From assembly GCA_002356515.1 (NCBI GenBank), contig AP017605.1:7115020-7179019 (forward strand): a DNA stretch of 64,000 nt, in the 5' to 3' direction. Source of the DNA: Mesorhizobium loti (GTDB lineage: Bacteria > Pseudomonadota > Alphaproteobacteria > Rhizobiales > Rhizobiaceae). How positions within the stretch are numbered: position 1 is the first letter of the stretch; every line of letters starts with the position of its first letter. The notes under the pieces were generated by a model. That model did not search any database. It saw only the letters and a program-made list of their open reading frames with translations, and was not told the origin of the DNA. This document shows, in pieces, positions 37,436-45,958 of the stretch. The translations under genes were made by a program, and so were the position numbers.

Positions 37436-38680
37436 ATGAACGAGGTAAGGTATCACGCCATCGAGACCTGCCGTGTCGGCAAGGACAAGGATCTCGTCAC
37501 AGTGCTCAATCTCGGCGAGCAGGCGCTCACCGGAGTGTTTCCCAAATCGGCGTCCGAACCCGTGACCCGAGGGCCGCTCGAGCTGGTCTGGTCTGCCTCC
37601 AGCGGTCTTCTGCAGCTGAAACATTCCTATGAGCCGAGCGAAATGTACGGCGACAATTACGGCTATCGCTCGGGTCTCAACCAGTCGATGGTCGATCATT
37701 TGACGAACAAGGTTCGTTTCCTGGAGAGGCTTGCTTCGCCACGCGGCGGTGACGTCGTTCTCGACATCGGGAGCAACGATTGCACGACCCTCATGGCCTA
37801 TTCGACGGCGGGTTTGACTCGAATCGGCATCGATCCGACGGGCCGGAAGTTTGCGCAGTATTATCCGGACGACGTGAAACTGGTGCCCGACTTTTTCTCT
37901 GCCGAAGCCTATCGGAGCATTTCACAAAAGCGGGCCAAGATCGTGACATCCATTGCGATGTTCTACGATCTTGAGGATCCCATCGCCTTCGCGCGTCAGG
38001 TGGCCGAGGTCCTTGCCGAAGACGGCATCTGGCATTTCGAGCAAAGCTACATGCCATCCATGCTTCGCCTCAACTCCTATGACACGATTTGCCATGAGCA
38101 CATCGAGTATTATTCCCTCGGCGTTGTGGCCAAGATTTTGGAGGCGGCTGGTCTCAAGGTCGTCAACGTCGTCATGAACAACATCAACGGCGGCAGTTTC
38201 GCGGTCACGGCCACGCACAAGGGCAACACAAGCCTCAGACCCGATCAGCCGGTCATCGATTGGCTGCTGGAACAGGAAGACCGCATGGGCCTTGCCACGC
38301 CGCGGCCCTTTCGCGACTTCGAGGAGCGCGTGTTCCGGCACAAGGACGATCTGTCACGTCTTATCAGGACACTCGTGGCCGACGGCAAGAAAGTGCTGGG
38401 TTACGGCGCTTCGACCAAGGGCAATGTCGTCCTGCAATTCTGCAGCTTCACACAAGCCGAGATCCCGGCCATCGCCGAAGTCAATCCGGAAAAGTTTGGC
38501 CGCATGACCCCTGGGACGCACATACCGATCATTTCTGAAGCCGAGGCGCGCGCGATGGAGCCGGACTATTTTCTGGTCCTGCCTTGGCATTTCAAGGACG
38601 GTATCCTGCGTCGCGAACGCGAATACCTCGCTGATGGCGGGAGGTTTATTTTTCCGTTCCCCGAGATCGAGATAATATAG
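37436..38680 (+). CDS. Sugar C-methyltransferase-like SAM enzyme
   Basis: 414 residues from ATG 37436, which has GGGAGAAGAG upstream. The N-terminal region (ETCRVGKDKDLVTVLNLGEQAL) corresponds to the zinc-binding Methyltransf_13 domain but lacks most of its cysteines. The SAM domain has VVLDIGSNDCTTLMAYS and HFEQSYMPSML, and NSYDTICHEHIEYYSL is a signature of TylC3/NovU-type NDP-hexose C-methyltransferases. A C-terminal domain with GYGASTKGNVVLQFC follows. It may place a branch methyl on a keto-deoxysugar, but the missing cysteines make this uncertain. Confidence 0.8.
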   Translation: MNEVRYHAIETCRVGKDKDLVTVLNLGEQALTGVFPKSASEPVTRGPLELVWSASSGLLQLKHSYEPSEMYGDNYGYRSGLNQSMVDHLTNKVRFLERLASPRGGDVVLDIGSNDCTTLMAYSTAGLTRIGIDPTGRKFAQYYPDDVKLVPDFFSAEAYRSISQKRAKIVTSIAMFYDLEDPIAFARQVAEVLAEDGIWHFEQSYMPSMLRLNSYDTICHEHIEYYSLGVVAKILEAAGLKVVNVVMNNINGGSFAVTATHKGNTSLRPDQPVIDWLLEQEDRMGLATPRPFRDFEERVFRHKDDLSRLIRTLVADGKKVLGYGASTKGNVVLQFCSFTQAEIPAIAEVNPEKFGRMTPGTHIPIISEAEARAMEPDYFLVLPWHFKDGILRREREYLADGGRFIFPFPEIEII

Positions 38681-38803
38681 AGAGGGTTTTCAAGGATATC
38701 GCCGGTTTCGGGAAGGTGGAAATACGACAGAAGGCTGAAATCATTATTTCTTGTGGTTTCTAGGATCGGTCGACTTGGTTGGCCATCAAACTGCGTGACA
38801 AGG

Positions 38804-39508
38804 ATGCTGATTTTCATTGCGGGAATGCCGCGTAGCGGATCCACCTACTCCTTCAACGTTGTCAGGCGGGCCCTGTCACGGAGAGGTAGTGTTGCTTCGG
38901 TCACTTCCGACAGACGCGCACAGTTTACGTCAAACGAGACTGCCCATGCGATCTACAAGGCGCATGATGCTGACGATGAGTTGCTCTCCTTGTTGCGGAG
39001 CGGCGCGGTAAAATCGATCTGTACCATTCGAAAACCCGAAAGCGCGGTTCTCTCGTGGCTAAACACGTTCGGAGGAGAACCTGCGCACGTGGTCGATACG
39101 GTGATGCTGCCGTGGATGCGCCTCTATGAACGCATAGCGGCGTACTCGCTCATCCTCAGTATGGACGAGATTGAGAATCGAAGGCTTCTCTCAACATGGA
39201 AAGTCGGCCGTTATGTTTGTCCGGACTACAGCCTGTTGGAATGGGCCAAGGATTGCCACAATTTGAGCAAACGCCGTGTTTCGCACCTCCTGAAGGAAAT
39301 CGAGAGCAGGAAGCGCCAGGTCGTCGATGGCGGGTGGACTTACTATGACGAAGAGACTTTTTTCCACCGTCGACATATCTCAGACCGCAACCAGTTCAAT
39401 ACGAAGCCTGATGTTTTGGCGGATATCCGCAAGCGGTTAGCCCCCTGGTTAGACAAGAACGGCGATCTCATACGATTAGACCGTAACTTGATGTGCCCAG
39501 GGCAATAA
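38804..39508 (+). CDS. Sulfotransferase-family protein
   Basis: 234 residues from ATG 38804. The 5'-phosphosulfate loop IAGMPRSGSTYSFNVVRRAL is at the N-terminus; RKPESAVLSWLN near residue 78 fits the 3'-phosphate (PSB) strand. The overall length and the late DxxxxxRRHISDRNQ region resemble short bacterial sulfotransferases, but P-loop kinases share the first motif. It would put a sulfate on the exported glycan, using PAPS. Its last 24 bp are also found at the head of the second wzm copy. Confidence 0.7.
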   Translation: MLIFIAGMPRSGSTYSFNVVRRALSRRGSVASVTSDRRAQFTSNETAHAIYKAHDADDELLSLLRSGAVKSICTIRKPESAVLSWLNTFGGEPAHVVDTVMLPWMRLYERIAAYSLILSMDEIENRRLLSTWKVGRYVCPDYSLLEWAKDCHNLSKRRVSHLLKEIESRKRQVVDGGWTYYDEETFFHRRHISDRNQFNTKPDVLADIRKRLAPWLDKNGDLIRLDRNLMCPGQ

Positions 39509-39571
39509 TGTATCGAACCTTTCGCACACAGCCGGGCCTGGGCAGAACACACGATCGGGACATCTCGACAT

Positions 39572-40381
39572 ATGCTGCCGACTAAGACAGGCGTCCTCGC
39601 AGAGGCGTTCGCCGACATAAGAGCCGCGCTGAAGAAACACCATCTGGCGACGACGTTCAGCTGGCAGGACGTGGCCCAGCGCTACCGGCGCTCGCGGGTC
39701 GGAGCGTTTTGGCTGACCATCAACATGGGCGTGCTGATCGGCGCGCTCGGCTTCGTCTTTGGCACCCTCTTTCGCACGCCGATGCAGGAGTTTCTCCCCT
39801 ACATTTGCGTCAGCTTGATCTTCTGGGGTTACATTTCGTCGTCGATCAACGAGGGATGCATGGCCTTTATCGGGGCCGAGGGCATCATCCTTCAGGTGCG
39901 CATGCCGCTGTTCACCCATGTGTTGCGCGTGCTCTACCGCAACGCCATCATTCTGGGCCACAACATTCTCATCTACCCGCTCGTCCTGCTGGCCGTCGCG
40001 CGCATGCCGACATGGCACGTCTTCCTGGCGCTGCCCGGCTTTGTCATCTTGTCGCTCAACCTGCTCTGGATCATGCTGATCCTGGGTGTGCTGTGCGCAC
40101 GCTACCGCGACATGACGCAGGTGATGCAGAACCTCCTGCAGGTCATCATGTACCTGACCCCGGTGATGTGGATGACGCGAACGCTGCCCGAGGGCATTTC
40201 AAGGTTGTTGCTGGAACTCAATCCCTTCTACCATCTCCTCAGTGTCGTGCGCGACCCGCTGCTGGGCGAGCTCCCGTCCGCGACGAGCTGGATGGCCTGC
40301 ATCGTGTTTGCGATCGTTGGCTGGACGGCCGCCCTGTTGCTGTTCGGCCGTTATCGTCACCGCATCCCCTATTGGTTATGA
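39572..40381 (+). CDS. wzm: Polysaccharide ABC exporter permease, copy 1
   Basis: 269 residues, ABC-2 type with about six membrane helices. The amphipathic N-terminus with QDVAQRYRRSRVGAFWLTI is typical of Wzm/KpsM-like permeases, and the TPVMWMTRTLPEG loop precedes the last helices. It would move a lipid-linked polysaccharide across the inner membrane. The stop overlaps the wzt start (ATGA). It differs from copy 2 at two residues: M versus I (in SWMAC) and A versus V (in GWTAALL). Confidence 0.93.
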   Translation: MLPTKTGVLAEAFADIRAALKKHHLATTFSWQDVAQRYRRSRVGAFWLTINMGVLIGALGFVFGTLFRTPMQEFLPYICVSLIFWGYISSSINEGCMAFIGAEGIILQVRMPLFTHVLRVLYRNAIILGHNILIYPLVLLAVARMPTWHVFLALPGFVILSLNLLWIMLILGVLCARYRDMTQVMQNLLQVIMYLTPVMWMTRTLPEGISRLLLELNPFYHLLSVVRDPLLGELPSATSWMACIVFAIVGWTAALLLFGRYRHRIPYWL

Positions 40382-41130
40382 TCCCTGCTATGGCTTCCAT
40401 CATATTGGCCGGCGTCTCGGTCGAATTTCCGGTCTTCAACGCGGCAAGCCGCTCTCTCAAGAACAGGGTGCTGAGCGTGGCCACGGGCGGCGCGATCGAC
40501 CGTCGGGTCGATGGCCATGTCATCGTGCGCGGACTGGAGGATGTGAGTTTTTCGGTGAACGAGGGGGACCGGATCGGCCTCGTCGGCCACAACGGTTCCG
40601 GCAAGACGACACTGCTGCGCGTGCTGTCGGGCATCTACAGGCCGACGAGCGGGTCGGCGGAAATCCACGGCGAATGCGTGTCGCTCATCAACATCTCGCT
40701 GGGCATCGACCCGGAAGCGACGGGCCGCGAGAACATCAGGCTGCGGGCGGCGATGATGGGCATGCGGCCAAACGAATTGCGCGAGCAATTCGATGGCATC
40801 GCCGAGTTCACCGGACTGGGCGATTTTCTTGACATGCCGTTCCGGACCTATTCGTCGGGCATGCAGCTACGCCTGGCGTTCTCGACCTCGACGGCGATCC
40901 GGCCGGAAATCCTGGTCATGGACGAATGGCTTTCGACCGGCGACGAGGACTTCAAGCACAAGGCCGACAAGCGGCTGCGCGAGATCGTGGAGACGACGAA
41001 GATCCTTGTCCTTGCCAGCCACTCGCGCGAGCTGCTGCAAAAGAATTGCAACCGCATCCTGTGGATGGAGCATGGCCGTGTGCGCATGGATGGCCCTACA
41101 AATGAGGTTCTGCCAGCCTATTTCGGTTGA
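40378..41130 (+). CDS. wzt: Polysaccharide ABC exporter ATPase, copy 1
   Basis: 250 residues: Walker A GHNGSGKTT, the TYSSGMQLRL signature, Walker B ILVMDEWLSTGD and the switch His in LASHSRELL. The protein ends at the ATPase domain (PAYFG). It has no C-terminal carbohydrate-binding domain of the kind that Wzt of A-band, O8 and O9a uses to recognise a chain-end cap. It is translationally coupled to wzm. Against copy 2 it differs at two residues (K/R and E/D). Confidence 0.93.
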   Translation: MIPAMASIILAGVSVEFPVFNAASRSLKNRVLSVATGGAIDRRVDGHVIVRGLEDVSFSVNEGDRIGLVGHNGSGKTTLLRVLSGIYRPTSGSAEIHGECVSLINISLGIDPEATGRENIRLRAAMMGMRPNELREQFDGIAEFTGLGDFLDMPFRTYSSGMQLRLAFSTSTAIRPEILVMDEWLSTGDEDFKHKADKRLREIVETTKILVLASHSRELLQKNCNRILWMEHGRVRMDGPTNEVLPAYFG

Positions 41131-41369
41131 TAGTTTTTCGAATGGAGGTAGAACGATCTCCATTAGGGCAGACAATAACAATCAATAGTCATGAGGTCAT
41201 TGGAACTCCTACGATTCTGATGAAATGTACGGAGAAATAATGAAAATCGAGGCAATGCCCGCACGTGATGCATCCGCCGTTACAGCCGCCTCGAGCCTAG
41301 CGCGGGAAACCTGCGTCAGTCCGCATCCAGGCCTTGCGATGATGCATCCCATAGCCTCGGGGCGCACTC
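41131..41369. other. Gap after wzt copy 1 with one small open frame
   Basis: The 239-bp gap is AT-richer than its surroundings. From ATG 41240, after GGAGAAATA, a 45-codon frame (MKIEAMPARDASAV...) runs to a stop at 41377, overlapping the next gene by 8 bp. It could be a coupled leader ORF or a remnant; I recognise no relative. Confidence 0.4.
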
Positions 41370-42155
41370 GTGGTTAGCAACGAGCAGGGCTGGTGGCACG
41401 GCAGGAAAGCTGCATTGATCGTTGCCCATCCGGGGCATGAATTGCGGGTCCATCACTGGATGGAAACGAGCAAGCCGCTGGTCTTGGTGCTGACAGACGG
41501 CTCGGGTCATCTCCATGCCGGCCGGCTCGACCGCACGGCCGAAGTCCTGGCTGGCGCCGGCGCGCGTCCCGCTGCAACGTTCTTCGGCAGGATGGCGGAC
41601 CGCGATCTCTATCGGGCCATTCTGGCCGGCGAAGCGGAGACATTCAGGGCGCTGGTTGACGAAATAGCCACGATTCTCGCCGGCGAGGCGATCGACTATG
41701 TCGCCGCCGACGCGGTCGAGGGGTTCAATCCGGGGCATGACCTTTGCCGGCTGCTCGTCAATGCGGCGCTGGCGCGGCTGCACGACCGAGGTGGTCGCGA
41801 TCTGCCCAATCTCGAATTTCCGCTCGAGGCGGTGGCACTGAGGCGCCAAACCGCCACACAAGAGGGAATAGAGCTTCATCTCGACGCCGGGGCATTCGAC
41901 CGCAAGCTCAGGGCCGTCGACAATTATCCGGAATTGACCGAGGAGGCCGACCGCCTGCGCGCGGCGTACGGCCTTACCAGTTTCAGTCTGGAACGCCTCA
42001 CACCGGTCGACTACCATCTGGACATTTCAGAATGTTCCGAGCAGCCACCAGCCTATGAGCGTTGGGGCACGGAGCGTGTGAAAAGCGGCTACTACAAGAC
42101 GGTGCTTCGCTTCAAGGAACACGTCGAGCCGCTGGCCAGGCAACTGGCGGCTTGA
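41370..42155 (+). CDS. PIG-L/LmbE-like deacetylase with altered metal motif
   Basis: 261 residues. AALIVAHPGHELRVHHW corresponds to the AHPDDE motif of PIG-L enzymes, with both acidic residues replaced by GH, and FNPGHDLCRLLVNAAL to the second metal-binding His. The C-terminal half carries EERWGTERV-type sequence (PAYERWGTERVKSGYYKTV). PIG-L proteins de-N-acetylate GlcNAc-type sugars using zinc; the substitutions could change metal binding or abolish it. The start is GTG 41370 since no in-frame ATG precedes the motif. An overlapping small frame lies just upstream. Confidence 0.65.
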   Translation: MVSNEQGWWHGRKAALIVAHPGHELRVHHWMETSKPLVLVLTDGSGHLHAGRLDRTAEVLAGAGARPAATFFGRMADRDLYRAILAGEAETFRALVDEIATILAGEAIDYVAADAVEGFNPGHDLCRLLVNAALARLHDRGGRDLPNLEFPLEAVALRRQTATQEGIELHLDAGAFDRKLRAVDNYPELTEEADRLRAAYGLTSFSLERLTPVDYHLDISECSEQPPAYERWGTERVKSGYYKTVLRFKEHVEPLARQLAA

Positions 42156-42190
42156 ATCCCGGATGAGCATCTTGGCCGAAGGTCAGGACC

Positions 42191-43789
42191 TCATTCGCCA
42201 AGTTCGATCTGGCACAGCCCCAGTCCAAGCCGCCGCCGATCGTCCGACAAGCCTACCTGCAGTGGACTTGCCGGATTCTCGATCCGCAGGCCAACAGTGA
42301 GACTCCGGGCCAGCGCGGCTTCGGGCGGCAACGCCACCTCCCAGTCTTGCTGAAGGAAAAGCGGCGCACCAGGATCGATCGGTCCAAACACCCGTCGTTC
42401 GATCCATATTCCGTTGATGAAAAGCTCAGCGACGAGTTTCGGGTGGTTCTCATGAAGAAAGGGCACCAAACCCAGTCTCAGCGAGGCTGGCGCGGCTGCG
42501 GAGAAGATTTTGAATTCGACTGTCGCGAGGTCGCCGTCAGTCCAGACTCCCCAGTGTTCTGCCGCGGAGAATCCTGTCAGGCGCACGAACCTTTCGGGAT
42601 TGTTGGCCTGGGCGCATGATACCACTTTGTTCGCCTCGACCGGTTCCAGCCCGACCTGCTCCGGCTCGGCCTGCACCAGTTTGGCCAGTTCCAACTCTGC
42701 CTGTTCCAACTCGGCCTGCGCGCGAGCCAGTTGCCCCAGCAGATCCTCACGCTCCGTCATCCACGGCCATATCGGTCCAGGCTTAGGCAGCCAGGTCTGC
42801 ATATGACGCGCCAGTGAAAGGTTCAACGCGTCCTTGTCCGCAGGTGCGGCGCGGTGTTGGCTGATTGCTTCGCCATAGAGCGACAGGCAAGCGTTCAACC
42901 ATTTTGACATGCTTGCCTCTTGGCGGGTTCTCTTCGAGATTTCCGCTGCGTCGACCACATCGTAGCGGTCGATCTCGGCTGCGATTGCCTCGGCCGACAG
43001 GCGCTGTTGCAGCACCCGCAATCCGAAGTTGCGCCGCCGCCAATGATCCCAAGTTTCGGAACGAGCCATTCCGGCAAGGCCGCGGCCGTCGCAAACGATG
43101 ACAGCGCGACCGCATGCCATCGCTTCAAGGGCGCTTAGCGCCGACGCGAAGACGAGGTCGTATTGCGGCAGCAGGGTTTCGGGTTCGCTTACGATGCTGT
43201 CGATCGAGGCTCCTATCACGTCCAGCTCGATGCCGCGCTCCGCGCAGGCGGCGCGCACCGCTTGCAAATGCTGCGTGTTCTTGGCGAAAGCCAGGGCTCG
43301 GCGCGGGCGCTCCGGCAGCGGCGGCCCGGGCACGAAACGGTCGGTGTCGACGGCATTGAGCAGCGTGACGATACGGTCGGCCGGAATGCCAGCTTCAAAC
43401 TGCAGCCGTTCGGCAACCGTGTCGTCGACGGCCACGTATCTGCAGACGTTGGCGAGCAGCGGTGGGGCGCTGTGCCAAGCGACGAAATCGTGGGCGAAGT
43501 AGAGTGCCGGGGCGTTCGGGAAGCGCGCCGCAGCGATCGCGGTAACCTGGGTGTGGTTGCCGTGGATGATGTCGATGTCTGCGGCGATGGTCGAGATGTC
43601 GTCGGTGACGGGTATGCCGCGTGCCTGGATCTCTTCCGCGATCGGCCCCAACCCGGGTGCATAGACGATCGGTCTGTGCCCGGCGCGCATGAGGGCGAAG
43701 GCGACCTCCCGGGTGACGATCTCGGTTCCCGAACGGCCCGTCAGATAGATGTTGGCAATCAGGACCGTCAGCGGCTGTTCGAAGGTCAT
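42191..43789 (-). CDS. GT4 glycosyltransferase with C-terminal extension
   Basis: 532 residues. The GT-B fold starts VLIANIYLTGRSGTEIVTREV, with RPIVYAPGLG in the acceptor domain and ALEAMACGRAVIVCDGRGLAGMA as the donor-site motif near residue 225. A coiled segment of Leu/Glu/Gln repeats (about residues 358-388) leads into a beta-rich C-terminal domain of about 140 residues. ATG 43789 is chosen because the GT fold begins there; GTG 43843 would add 18 basic residues. The function is sugar addition to a glycan; donor unknown. Confidence 0.82.
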   Translation of the reverse strand: MTFEQPLTVLIANIYLTGRSGTEIVTREVAFALMRAGHRPIVYAPGLGPIAEEIQARGIPVTDDISTIAADIDIIHGNHTQVTAIAAARFPNAPALYFAHDFVAWHSAPPLLANVCRYVAVDDTVAERLQFEAGIPADRIVTLLNAVDTDRFVPGPPLPERPRRALAFAKNTQHLQAVRAACAERGIELDVIGASIDSIVSEPETLLPQYDLVFASALSALEAMACGRAVIVCDGRGLAGMARSETWDHWRRRNFGLRVLQQRLSAEAIAAEIDRYDVVDAAEISKRTRQEASMSKWLNACLSLYGEAISQHRAAPADKDALNLSLARHMQTWLPKPGPIWPWMTEREDLLGQLARAQAELEQAELELAKLVQAEPEQVGLEPVEANKVVSCAQANNPERFVRLTGFSAAEHWGVWTDGDLATVEFKIFSAAAPASLRLGLVPFLHENHPKLVAELFINGIWIERRVFGPIDPGAPLFLQQDWEVALPPEAALARSLTVGLRIENPASPLQVGLSDDRRRLGLGLCQIELGE

Positions 43790-43869
43790 GGATCGGGCAG
43801 GCTCCTTACGACGAACTGTCCGCTCAGCCAGTCCATGGCGCACGGCGCCAACTCTATAACTTATCAGCG

Positions 43870-43947
43870 CTACGACAGGAAATTGCTGCCCGACCGTGGC
43901 GCCGTGCAGATCGCGAAACCGCGCAAGGGAGAAATGTCCTGATCCAT
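43870..43947 (-). pseudogene. 5' stub of a sulfotransferase gene
   Basis: From ATG 43947 the frame reads 25 codons ending ICTAPRSGSNFLS and a stop. The PRSGSNFL loop is the 5'-phosphosulfate-binding motif at the start of Stf0/LPS-type sulfotransferases, and the rest of the protein is absent. It is unlike the intact sulfotransferase at 38804 apart from this motif, so it is the remnant of another gene. Confidence 0.6.
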
Positions 43948-44098
43948 TGGCGGGGTTTTAGCCGATGTCCCGTTTTCAGCAAGCCGTTCGACAATTTTCA
44001 GACACGGCAGCATGCGACCAGCAAAACGCAGGCGGAGCCGACCGCACGGATCGTCAAAGGGGTAGCATCGACGATGCAATCCCAAGAGGTGAATTGAG

Positions 44099-44224
44099 AT
44101 GAAAAATCTGGCCAGATTGATCCGACCAAGAGCCGTGTTGGAGCTATGCGGAGTCACTGCAGTCCATCGCAGCCGTGGCGTGCCGATGGGCGGTCCAAGG
44201 TGGCTGCCGACCTACCTCGGTTGA
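44099..44224 (+). CDS. Small open frame of unknown function, 41 codons
   Basis: The frame starts at ATG 44099 after AAGAGGTGA and encodes MKNLARLIRPRAVLELC... ending GGPRWLPTYLG. The last residues and their codons resemble the end of Wzt (LPAYFG; 17 of 21 terminal bases match). It may be a decayed third wzt tail or a chance frame. Evidence for expression is limited to the ribosome binding site. Confidence 0.3.
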   Translation: MKNLARLIRPRAVLELCGVTAVHRSRGVPMGGPRWLPTYLG

Positions 44225-44323
44225 GAGTTTCCCACTAATGTCAAACAGCCTCAGCTAAGTTAGACAGCGAAGTTGCGGGACCAATGGAGCTTTTTCGATT
44301 CGAATGAGATCTAAGGAAAAACC

Positions 44324-45958
44324 ATGGGCGCCAACGCAACGCCCCCACCGGCAGCGCCCGCTATGATCAGCTACGCCCAAAATTGTGAAGACGTTTTGCT
44401 CGAGCGCGTTTTCAAGGATGCCGCGACCGGTTTCTACATCGACATCGGCGCCTATCACCCGACCATAGGATCCGTCACCAAAACCTTCTACGATCGAGGC
44501 TGGTCCGGCATAAACGTCGAACCGGGAACGGTTTTCGACGAGCTGGCGCGGGAACGGCCGCGCGACATAAATGTAAGGGCCGTGGTCACGGATCAGGAGG
44601 GCGACGTTGATTTCTTCGAGAATCAATCCGATCCTGGCATGTCCAAAGTGGCCGACGGGCCGATCATGGCGGACGGTGAAGGGGAGATGCTTCGCGTCCG
44701 CGCTGTGACGCTGGACAGTCTCGTCGCCCAGCATGCCATCGGACAGGAGATCAACTTTCTCAAGATCGATGCGGAAGGATCGGAAGCTGCCATCATTCGA
44801 GCGACAGACTGGAGCTTGATTCGACCGCTGGTGCTGGTGATTGAAGCGACTGCCCCGTGGTCGAACGAACTCGTCAATCAGAATTGGGAGCCTGTCCTGC
44901 TCGCAAACGGGTTCTTGCGTGCGTATTTCGACGGCATCAATGTCTTTTATGTGAGGGCCGAGAGCAAAGAGCTGCTCCGCCACTTCCAAGTGCCGGTAAA
45001 CGTTCTCGACGGCCATTTGACATTCGAACAATGGCATTCAGGCGTGGCGGTGAAGCAACTGACGGCCGAACGCAGTGAGATCATTGCGCAGCGAGATCAA
45101 TTTTCCGCGGAATGCGAAGCTCAGCGCCAAAAGAGCGCGGACATTCAAGAACAATCGGCTGAGCTCACGGCGGCAGTTGAGCGGGCGGAGGCTGAAAGCC
45201 AGCGTCTGACAGTCCACGCAGCGGCTCTGTCCAAACGCCTGGCGCGGGAACAAAAGCAGGCGGAGGCCGAACGCAAGCGCCTGACGGCCCACGCGGCAGC
45301 CCTGTCCAAGCAGCTGGAGCAAGAACGCGAGCGGGCGGAGGAGGACGGCAGGCGCCTGGCGGCCCATATTGCCGCCCTGTCCAGACAGCTGGAGCAGGAA
45401 CATCATTCGCTCGCTTCCGCGACGTCTCTTGCCGCGCGTTACGATCGTATCGTCCTTGAGCTTCGCGATGAGGGGGGCCCGCGCGCTCTGGGGAGCGTTC
45501 TGCCATTGGCGCGGCTTTTGCGCCGGTTTCATCATGCTGTCGGTCGTAATAACGCGACTGATATCACTCCTGCGGAGAGTTCCATGGGTTCACCTGCCAG
45601 CTATGAGCCGCCCTCCAGCCCTGCTCCAGGTCGCCTGCGCTCAACCGCGAAGAAGGGCGCTCTCGGTGTCTACAAGGTCCTTTTCAGGCCATTCGTGCGT
45701 CCGGTCATGTGGCGGGTCAGGACATTTCTGTTGCAGCCCGTCTACGAACGCCTCGATCGCTCACAAGAGGCCCTTCATCACGCGCGCTCGAATGAGATTC
45801 AGGCGTTGCGACAGGAGCTGGCTCAACTTGCGAGGAGCTTGGATAATCATGCACGCTCGGATGACATCCAGGCGTTGCGGCAGGAGCAGGCTCAACTGGT
45901 GAGGAGTCTGGAAGCGCTCGCCCTGACGATCGCGTCAAACCCGCCGCGAGGACGTTAG
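44324..45958 (+). CDS. FkbM-family methyltransferase with repeated coiled-coil tail
   Basis: 544 residues. The FkbM domain (about 15-220) carries ISYAQNCEDVLLERVF, FYIDIGAYHP and FLKIDAEGSEAAII. A long heptad-rich region runs from about 245 to 370 and includes three ~24-residue repeats around HAAALSKRL / HAAALSKQL / HIAALSRQL. A second pair of 21-residue repeats lies near the C-terminus (HARSNEIQALRQELAQL / HARSDDIQALRQEQAQL). Coiled-coil tails on glycan methyltransferases can set chain length or anchor a complex; here that is inference. ATG 44324 has AAGGAAAAA upstream; the stop overlaps the opposing GT4 gene by 4 bp. Confidence 0.85.
   Translation: MGANATPPPAAPAMISYAQNCEDVLLERVFKDAATGFYIDIGAYHPTIGSVTKTFYDRGWSGINVEPGTVFDELARERPRDINVRAVVTDQEGDVDFFENQSDPGMSKVADGPIMADGEGEMLRVRAVTLDSLVAQHAIGQEINFLKIDAEGSEAAIIRATDWSLIRPLVLVIEATAPWSNELVNQNWEPVLLANGFLRAYFDGINVFYVRAESKELLRHFQVPVNVLDGHLTFEQWHSGVAVKQLTAERSEIIAQRDQFSAECEAQRQKSADIQEQSAELTAAVERAEAESQRLTVHAAALSKRLAREQKQAEAERKRLTAHAAALSKQLEQERERAEEDGRRLAAHIAALSRQLEQEHHSLASATSLAARYDRIVLELRDEGGPRALGSVLPLARLLRRFHHAVGRNNATDITPAESSMGSPASYEPPSSPAPGRLRSTAKKGALGVYKVLFRPFVRPVMWRVRTFLLQPVYERLDRSQEALHHARSNEIQALRQELAQLARSLDNHARSDDIQALRQEQAQLVRSLEALALTIASNPPRGR

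Larger units (their letters stand above)
39485..41130 (+). repeat. Direct repeat, copy 1 (wzm-wzt)
   Basis: These 1646 bp recur at 52209-53854 with a constant offset of 12,724 bp and no gaps. The first 650 bp differ only at two bases on the extreme left edge. By my reading the remaining 996 bp differ at about 17 positions, mostly synonymous. The repeat starts inside the sulfotransferase 3' end and stops exactly at the wzt stop codon. Confidence 0.95.

Noticed and set aside
39709..40377. N-terminal extension of wzt through wzm in another frame
   Set aside because: The extension is a frame-shifted reading of wzm and is His/Arg-rich; the ATGA overlap at 40378 gives the real wzt start. The same applies to 52433-53101 in copy 2.
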